From an uncultured Isoptericola sp. (GTDB lineage Bacteria > Actinomycetota > Actinomycetes > Actinomycetales > Cellulomonadaceae), in contig CANMFP010000002.1 of assembly GCA_947497265.1 (NCBI GenBank), positions 620,001 through 684,000 on the forward strand: a stretch of 64,000 bases of DNA. The letters run 5' to 3'. Positions 59,595 through 64,000 of this stretch are shown here, piece after piece. How positions within the stretch are numbered: the first letter of the stretch is position 1; each line of letters starts with the position of its first letter. The position numbers and the translations under genes are program-made. The notes beneath the pieces are model-generated. The model saw only the letters and a list, made by a program, of their open reading frames with translations, did not search any database and was not told the origin of the DNA.

Positions 59595-61078
59595 GGTTCG
59601 CCGTACCGCCCGACGACGTCCTGGCCCGGCTGGCGGCCCTCCGGGAGCGCGACGCCCCGACGCACGGGGGTCGTGTGCTGAGCTACGTGTACGACTCGGG
59701 CGAGCCGGAGCTCGACGAGCTCGCCGCCGCCGCGGTCCGCGCCATGCAGCCGGTCAACGGTCTCGACCCCACCACGTTCGGCTCCGTGGCCGCGCTGGAG
59801 CGGGACCTCGTGGCGTTCACACGCGACCTGCTGGGCGGGGACGACGGTGGCGAGCCGGTCGTCGGGACGGTGACGTCCGGAGGTACGGAGAGCTGCCTGC
59901 TCGCCGTCAAGGCGGCCCGGGACGCGTGGCTGGCGGCTCACGGCGCGGAGCCGGGCGCCGCACGGCCGCGACTGGTGGCGCCCGTCACCGCGCACGCCGC
60001 GTTCCAGAAGGCCGCGCACTACTTCGGGCTGGCGCTGGACCTCGTCCCGGTCCGGCCGGGCGGCGCCGTGGCGGCCGACGCCGTCGCGGAACGCCTCGCC
60101 GACCGCCCGGACGACGTCGCGCTCGTCGTCGTCTCGGCGCCGTCCTACCCGCACGCCGCACTGGACCCGGTCGCCGAGGTCGCCACGGTCGCCGCCGCCC
60201 GCGGGGTGCCCGTGCACGTCGACGCGTGCATCGGGGGCATGGCGCTGCCGTTCTGGCCCGGCCTGCCGCCGTGGGACCTGCGTGTGCCCGGTGTGACGAG
60301 CCTGAGCGTGGACCTGCACAAGTACGGGTACGCACCCAAGGGCGTCTCGATGCTGCTGCACCGGGGCCGCGACCGGCAGCGCGGGCAGTACTTCGCCACG
60401 ACCCGCTGGCCCGGCTACCCGGTGGTCAGCCCGACCCTCCTGGGGTCCCGCTCGGGAGGGCCGCTGGCCGCGGCGTGGGCGATCGCCCAGGCCCTCGGGC
60501 GAGACGGGTTCGCCGAGCTCGCCGAACAGGCCCGCCAGGCCACGGACGCGCTGCGTGCCGCCGTCGGTCAGATCGACGGTCTCCGGGTCGTCGGGGAGCC
60601 GACCGGGCCGCTGTTCGCCGTCGCCACCGACGAGTCCGTCCCCACGGCGCGTCGGGTGGACCCGCACGTGTGGGCCGACACCGTGGCCAACCACGGCTGG
60701 GTCCTCCAGCCTCAGCCCGCGCACCGGCAGGCGGACGGCACGGTCCTACCGCACACCACCCACCTGACGGTCACTCCGGTCACCGCCCGGGTGCTCGACG
60801 AGCTGGTTCCCGCACTCGCGGCCGCGGCCGACGCGGTGCGCGGTACGCCGCGCCCTGAGGCCTCGCCGCTGATGGACGGCGGACCGGCGACGGTCCCGGA
60901 CTCCGACACCGCCGCCGCCCTGCTCCGCGGACTCGGGCTGGACACGTCGCGGATCGGCGAGACCGGTGCAGGCCTCGGGCCGATGGCCCCCCTGCTCGCC
61001 GCCGTCGAGGCTCTGCCCGCGCCGGTCGCCGAGCGTCTGCTCACCGAGCTGCTCGGGCGGCTGGCCGAACCGCGCTGA
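59591..61078 (+). CDS. PLP-dependent decarboxylase/sphingosine-1-phosphate lyase-like enzyme
   Basis: 495-aa group II PLP enzyme. Seen: GTVTSGGTESCLLAVKAARD (PLP phosphate site, about residues 97–116), HAAFQKAAHYFGL, VVVSAPSYPHAALDPV, VDACIGGMALPF (PLP Asp) and SVDLHKYGYAPKGVSMLL with the Schiff-base lysine. This set is that of sphingosine-1-phosphate lyase (DPL1-type) rather than of amino-acid decarboxylases. About 65 C-terminal residues extend past the usual fold. It is translationally coupled to the MFS gene. Activity on a long-chain base phosphate or another phosphoamine is inferred only. Confidence 0.87.
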   Translation: MRFAVPPDDVLARLAALRERDAPTHGGRVLSYVYDSGEPELDELAAAAVRAMQPVNGLDPTTFGSVAALERDLVAFTRDLLGGDDGGEPVVGTVTSGGTESCLLAVKAARDAWLAAHGAEPGAARPRLVAPVTAHAAFQKAAHYFGLALDLVPVRPGGAVAADAVAERLADRPDDVALVVVSAPSYPHAALDPVAEVATVAAARGVPVHVDACIGGMALPFWPGLPPWDLRVPGVTSLSVDLHKYGYAPKGVSMLLHRGRDRQRGQYFATTRWPGYPVVSPTLLGSRSGGPLAAAWAIAQALGRDGFAELAEQARQATDALRAAVGQIDGLRVVGEPTGPLFAVATDESVPTARRVDPHVWADTVANHGWVLQPQPAHRQADGTVLPHTTHLTVTPVTARVLDELVPALAAAADAVRGTPRPEASPLMDGGPATVPDSDTAAALLRGLGLDTSRIGETGAGLGPMAPLLAAVEALPAPVAERLLTELLGRLAEPR

Positions 61079-61095
61079 GCGGCTGTTCGCCGACC

Positions 61096-61129
61096 ACCGG
61101 GGAACATACCGATCGGTATGCTCCCCGGT
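61096..61129. promoter_or_regulatory. 34-bp near-perfect palindrome over the DUF1330 gene promoter
   Basis: Central 16 bp CATACCGATCGGTATG (61105–61120) is perfectly symmetric; flanks ACCGGGGA and TCCCCGGT extend it with a single mismatched pair. It contains the -10 TATGCT and ends 1 nt before the ATG. It looks like a TetR-type operator. Confidence 0.7.
61117..61122 (+). promoter_or_regulatory. -10 box of the DUF1330 gene (leaderless)
   Basis: TATGCT, 7 nt before ATG 61130, wholly inside the palindrome. Confidence 0.6.
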
Positions 61130-61606
61130 ATGACGACTCGTCCGACCCCGCCCGCCGACCGCCTCACCGTCGAGGCCGGCCCCGACCAGCTCGCACGGCT
61201 TGCCGTCGAGGCCGGCCCCGACCAGCTCGCACGGCTTGCCGCGCTGCCTGCCGACGAGCCGGTCACCATGCTGAACCTGATGCGGTTCCGTGAGACGGCG
61301 GACTACTCGCACGCCCCCGACCTCGCGCCCGCCGAGACGATCTCCGGCTCGCACGCCTACGCCCGGTACGGCAAGGAGGCGCAGGCCCACATGCAGCGGG
61401 CCGGGGTCGAGGTGCTTCACCACGGCCCGTGCGGGCCCACCGTGATCGGGCCGGACGGCGAGGACTGGGACGCCGTCCTGCTGGTCCGCTACCCCTCGCC
61501 CGCGGCATTCGTCGCGATGGTCACCTCACCGGAGTACCAGGCGCTGTCGCGCCACCGCACCGCGGCGCTCGCCGACGCCCGGCTGATTCCGACGACCATC
61601 CCCTGA
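61130..61606 (+). CDS. DUF1330-like (dimeric alpha-beta barrel) protein
   Basis: 158 aa. After an N-terminal segment containing a duplicated 12-residue unit (VEAGPDQLARLA twice, about residues 14–37), the rest matches the DUF1330/ABM-like pattern: VTMLNLMRFRE, HAYARYGKEAQAHMQRAG, WDAVLLVRYPSPAAFVAMVTSPEY, and QALSRHRTAALADARLIPT. Such proteins are small ferredoxin-like-fold dimers of unknown function. ATG 61130 is chosen over ATG 61118 because the TATGCT box ends 7 nt before it. The gene is tightly covered by a palindromic operator. Confidence 0.85.
   Translation: MTTRPTPPADRLTVEAGPDQLARLAVEAGPDQLARLAALPADEPVTMLNLMRFRETADYSHAPDLAPAETISGSHAYARYGKEAQAHMQRAGVEVLHHGPCGPTVIGPDGEDWDAVLLVRYPSPAAFVAMVTSPEYQALSRHRTAALADARLIPTTIP
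61167..61240 (+). repeat. Perfect 36-bp tandem duplication inside the DUF1330 gene
   Basis: Two identical 36-bp units (61169–61204 and 61205–61240), with 2 further matching bases upstream. In frame, encoding VEAGPDQLARLA twice. Confidence 0.95.
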
Positions 61607-61617
61607 CCACGCCGACG

Positions 61618-61623
61618 TACCCT
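61618..61623 (+). promoter_or_regulatory. -10 box of the cystathionine-type gene (leaderless)
   Basis: TACCCT, 6 nt before ATG 61630. Confidence 0.55.
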
Positions 61624-61629
61624 GACGCC

Positions 61630-62781
61630 ATGACGCACGAGCACGCCGACACCGTTTCCCCGCACTCCCCCGCCACCGTCGCGGTGACGGCCGGCCGGCC
61701 CCCACGGGTCCAGGGTGGGCCGGTCAACGCGCCGGTCGTCCTCAGCTCCACCTACGTGTCCCAGGGGGTCCCCGGGAGCGAGCAGCTCTACACCCGCGGC
61801 GGCGCGGAGACGTGGGAGCCGTTCGAGACCGCGCTCGCGGCGCTCGAGGGCGGCGCGCACGGCATCGTGTTCGGTTCCGGCATGGCGGCCATCGCCGCAG
61901 CCCTGGGCGACGTGCCGCCGTCGGGCGTGGTCGTCGTGCCGCGGCACGCCTACCAGGTGACGCTCGGCTACCTCGACGACCTCGCTCGGCGCCACGGCCT
62001 CGAGGTGCGGCGCGTCGACGTCGCGGACACCGACGCGGTGGTCGCGGCGCTGGACGGCGCCGACCTGCTCGTGGCCGAGTCCCCCACGAACCCGATGCTG
62101 GAGGTCGCCGACCTGCCCGCGATCCTCGCCGCAGCCCGGGAGCGCGGCGTGCCGTCCGTCGTCGACAACACGTTCGCCACGCCGCTCGGGCAACGACCGC
62201 TCGACCTCGGGGCCGACGTCGTCGTCCACTCGGTCACCAAGTATCTGGCCGGCCACTCCGACGTCGTCCTCGGCGCCGTCGTGACGAACGACGACGACGC
62301 CGCCGCTCGGGTCCGCGCCTACCGCACGCTGCACGGCGCGATCGCCGGGCCGATGGAGGTCTTCCTCGCACTGCGAGGCCTGCGCACGCTCCACCTGCGC
62401 GTCGAACGCGCGAACGCCAACGCCGCCGAGATCGCGCGGCGGCTGGCTGACCACCCTCGCGTCGCCGAGGTGCGGCACCCGTCCCTGCCGTCCGACCCCG
62501 GGCACGAGCGGGCCGCGGCGCAGATGGCGTCGTTCGGCGCGATCATCGGCATGCGGCCCGTCGGGGGCATCGAGGCAGCCGACGCCGTCGTCGCCGCGGT
62601 GGAGCTCTGGGTGCCCGCCACGTCGCTCGGCGGGGTGGAGTCCACGCTGGAGCGCCGCCGCCGCTTCACCACCGAGTCCCTGACGGTGCCCGAGGACCTG
62701 GTGCGCATGTCGGTCGGCGTCGAGGACGTCGAGGACCTCTGGGCGGACCTGTCCCGCGCGCTCGACGGCCTGCCCGTCTAG
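61630..62781 (+). CDS. Cys/Met metabolism PLP-dependent enzyme (cystathionine gamma-synthase/lyase family)
   Basis: 383 aa. Family landmarks: NAPVVLSSTYVS, LYTRGGAETWEPFETALAALEGG, GIVFGSGMAAIAAAL, ESPTNPMLEVADLPAI, VVDNTFATPLGQRPLDLGADVVVHSVTKYLAGHSDVVLG (PLP lysine in SVTKY) and TSLGGVESTLERR. This fits cystathionine gamma-synthase, gamma- or beta-lyase; the choice cannot be made from sequence by eye. The extended box YTRGG-ETW differs from the common YSRxxNPT. Start fixed by TACCCT 6 nt before ATG 61630. Confidence 0.9.
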   Translation: MTHEHADTVSPHSPATVAVTAGRPPRVQGGPVNAPVVLSSTYVSQGVPGSEQLYTRGGAETWEPFETALAALEGGAHGIVFGSGMAAIAAALGDVPPSGVVVVPRHAYQVTLGYLDDLARRHGLEVRRVDVADTDAVVAALDGADLLVAESPTNPMLEVADLPAILAAARERGVPSVVDNTFATPLGQRPLDLGADVVVHSVTKYLAGHSDVVLGAVVTNDDDAAARVRAYRTLHGAIAGPMEVFLALRGLRTLHLRVERANANAAEIARRLADHPRVAEVRHPSLPSDPGHERAAAQMASFGAIIGMRPVGGIEAADAVVAAVELWVPATSLGGVESTLERRRRFTTESLTVPEDLVRMSVGVEDVEDLWADLSRALDGLPV

Positions 62782-62829
62782 GGTGGGACGAGGGGCCGCA
62801 CCGCGCTCCCGTGCGACCCGGGAGGCCTC

Positions 62830-63483
62830 ATGCGTGCGACCCGTCACAGCCGGTCCGGACGGAGGGCTGCCACCACGGCCGCGGCCGTCGCGCTCCTGCT
62901 CACCGCGGGCTGCGGCGGCGGGGCCGACCTGCCGGGTTACGGAGACGGCGGCGGCGCCACGGAGATCACCTCACCACCCGAGGACACGGCGTCGCCGGAG
63001 GACGCTGCTTCGCCTGACGCCACGGCATCGCCCGACGGCGGCACGTTCGAGGGCAGCACGGACGCCGCCAGCGGGGAGCCCGGCGGCGACCAGCTGCTCA
63101 CCGTCACCGACGTCGCCGTCGAGCCGCAGGACGGGTTCGACCGGGTGACCTTCACGCTGGACGGCAGCGGGACGCCGGGCTGGCGGGTCGAGTACGTCGA
63201 CCAGGCCCTCGATCCCGGCAAGGGCGACGCCGTGGACGTCGCCGGCGACGCGGTGCTGCAGGTCGTCATCCTCGGCACCGCGATGCCGATGGACTCGGGC
63301 GTCGAGGAGTACGACGGCGCACCGGTCGAGCCCGACGGCGCGACGTCCGTCGAGGAGGTCGTCTACCGCTTCGTCTTCGAGGGGCAGAGCACGGCCTTCG
63401 TCGGGGTCGACGGCGAGGCCAGGCCGTTCGCCGTGTCGGTCGAGGAGGACCCGACGCGCCTCGTGGTCGACGTCGGCCACTGA
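62830..63483 (+). CDS. AMIN-like domain lipoprotein
   Basis: 217 aa. Signal peptide RRAATTAAAVALLLTAGC with the lipobox LTAGC (Cys about residue 28). A Ser/Pro/Thr/Asp-rich linker (about 30–85) precedes a beta-rich domain with FDRVTFTLDGSGTPGWRVEYVDQ, VLQVVILGTAMP and DPTRLVVDVGH, the pattern of actinobacterial AMIN-like lipoproteins, probably envelope-associated. ATG 62830 has GGGAGG 5 nt upstream. It lies just before the convergent gpsA. Confidence 0.88.
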   Translation: MRATRHSRSGRRAATTAAAVALLLTAGCGGGADLPGYGDGGGATEITSPPEDTASPEDAASPDATASPDGGTFEGSTDAASGEPGGDQLLTVTDVAVEPQDGFDRVTFTLDGSGTPGWRVEYVDQALDPGKGDAVDVAGDAVLQVVILGTAMPMDSGVEEYDGAPVEPDGATSVEEVVYRFVFEGQSTAFVGVDGEARPFAVSVEEDPTRLVVDVGH

Positions 63484-63494
63484 GGCGGGACGGC

Positions 63495-64000
63495 TCAGTC
63501 CGTCAGCCGCTCGGCCTTCTGCGGGCGCGAGAGAAGAGCACGGGCCATGTCGTCCACCGACATCCCCTCGTGCAGCACCGCGACGACTCCCGCGGTGATC
63601 GGCATGTCCACGCCGTGCTTCTGCGCCAGCTCCAGCACCGATCGGGAGGACTTCACGCCCTCGGCCGTGGTGCCGGTGGCGACGAGTGCGTCCTCGAGCG
63701 ACATCCCCTGGCCGACGTACTTGCCGAGGGTGTGGTTGCGAGACAGCGGTGAGGCGCACGTCGCCACCAGGTCACCCATCCCTGCCAGGCCGGCGAACGT
63801 CTCGGCCTGCGCGCCGAGCGCCCGGCCGAGCCGGGTGATCTCGACCAGACCGCGGGTGATGACCGTCGCGGTGGTGTTCCAGCCGAAGCCGCGGCCCTGG
63901 GCCATGCCGATCGCCAGCGCGATGACGTTCTTCACCGCGCCGCACAGCTCGACGCCGACGACGTCCGAGTTCGTGTACGGGCGGAAGTACGCGTTGGAGC
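63495..64000 (-). CDS. gpsA: Glycerol-3-phosphate dehydrogenase [NAD(P)+] (partial, 3' part)
   Basis: C-terminal half of GpsA, which reduces dihydroxyacetone phosphate to sn-glycerol-3-phosphate for phospholipids. The frame is open to the right edge, so the start is outside the window. Visible residues include [27 protein letters not shown] with the catalytic lysine (GAVKN), [23 protein letters not shown] (GDL..TC..SRN signature), TTAEGVKSS and [13 protein letters not shown]. In relatives gpsA lies directly next to ddl; here about 8.6 kb separates them. Confidence 0.97.
   Translation of the reverse strand, partial: SNAYFRPYTNSDVVGVELCGAVKNVIALAIGMAQGRGFGWNTTATVITRGLVEITRLGRALGAQAETFAGLAGMGDLVATCASPLSRNHTLGKYVGQGMSLEDALVATGTTAEGVKSSRSVLELAQKHGVDMPITAGVVAVLHEGMSVDDMARALLSRPQKAERLTD

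Noticed and set aside
1-64000. CRISPR arrays, insertion sequences, prophage, biosynthetic cluster or toxin–antitoxin pair
   Set aside because: No spaced direct repeats of CRISPR size, no transposase/integrase motifs, no phage structural genes and no recognisable toxin or antitoxin families were seen.

Overview
The window is a contiguous piece of a very GC-rich actinobacterial chromosome. Gene content and order (rne–obgE–proBA–nadD–rsfS, yceD–rpmF–rnc–mutM, coaD–rsmD–recG–DAK–rpmB, thiL–DUF3515–ddl–gpsA, cydABDC, mqo, zinc-type L28 and L32) point to Micrococcales, probably near Cellulomonadaceae/Promicromonosporaceae. That placement is inferred from family knowledge, not from a search. No phage, IS element, CRISPR array or rRNA is visible; there is one tRNA.

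Layout. 1–8.5 kb: an Eis-like acetyltransferase (5' cut by the window edge), a PNPOx-family flavoprotein, malate:quinone oxidoreductase behind two CRP/GlxR-like sites, a ketopantoate-reductase-like gene, transhydrogenase pntAB and a formate/nitrite channel. 8.7–9 kb: a coupled pair of very small membrane-protein ORFs. 9–12.9 kb: a three-gene ectoine-catabolism-like operon (diaminobutyrate aminotransferase, ectoine hydrolase, semialdehyde dehydrogenase) with a near-consensus promoter. 13–24.2 kb: a headless histidine-phosphatase remnant beside tRNA-Ala(GGC), then the conserved rsfS/nadD/proA/proB/obgE/rpmA/rplU block, a PCMT-like methyltransferase, a desaturase and thymidine kinase. 24.3–34.2 kb: RNase E/G and the cytochrome bd operon cydABDC with paired Rex/CRP-type operators. 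34.3–41 kb: accessory genes: ABC-2 exporter, FAD oxidoreductase, 2-hydroxyacid dehydrogenase, GNAT, and a TetR gene divergent from a DUF3995 membrane protein. 41–54.9 kb: the conserved housekeeping block (mutM to ddl). 54.9–63.5 kb: an AMP-ligase, acyl-CoA dehydrogenase, TetR remnant, MFS–sphingosine-lyase-like pair, DUF1330 protein, cystathionine-type PLP enzyme and lipoprotein, sitting where ddl normally lies near gpsA. gpsA runs off the right edge.

The clearest window-wide signal is regulatory. About seventeen genes have a TANNNT -10 hexamer ending 6–8 nt before the start codon, mostly with no Shine-Dalgarno sequence, which implies leaderless mRNAs; genes inside operons carry ordinary GGAGG-type sites. 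This was used to choose many starts. The best candidates for undescribed biology are the TetR/DUF3995 operator pair, the 34-bp palindrome over the leaderless DUF1330 promoter, the small-ORF pair at 8.7 kb and the possible AUC start of the yceD-like gene. I found no clear new multi-gene system; most of the window is core genome.
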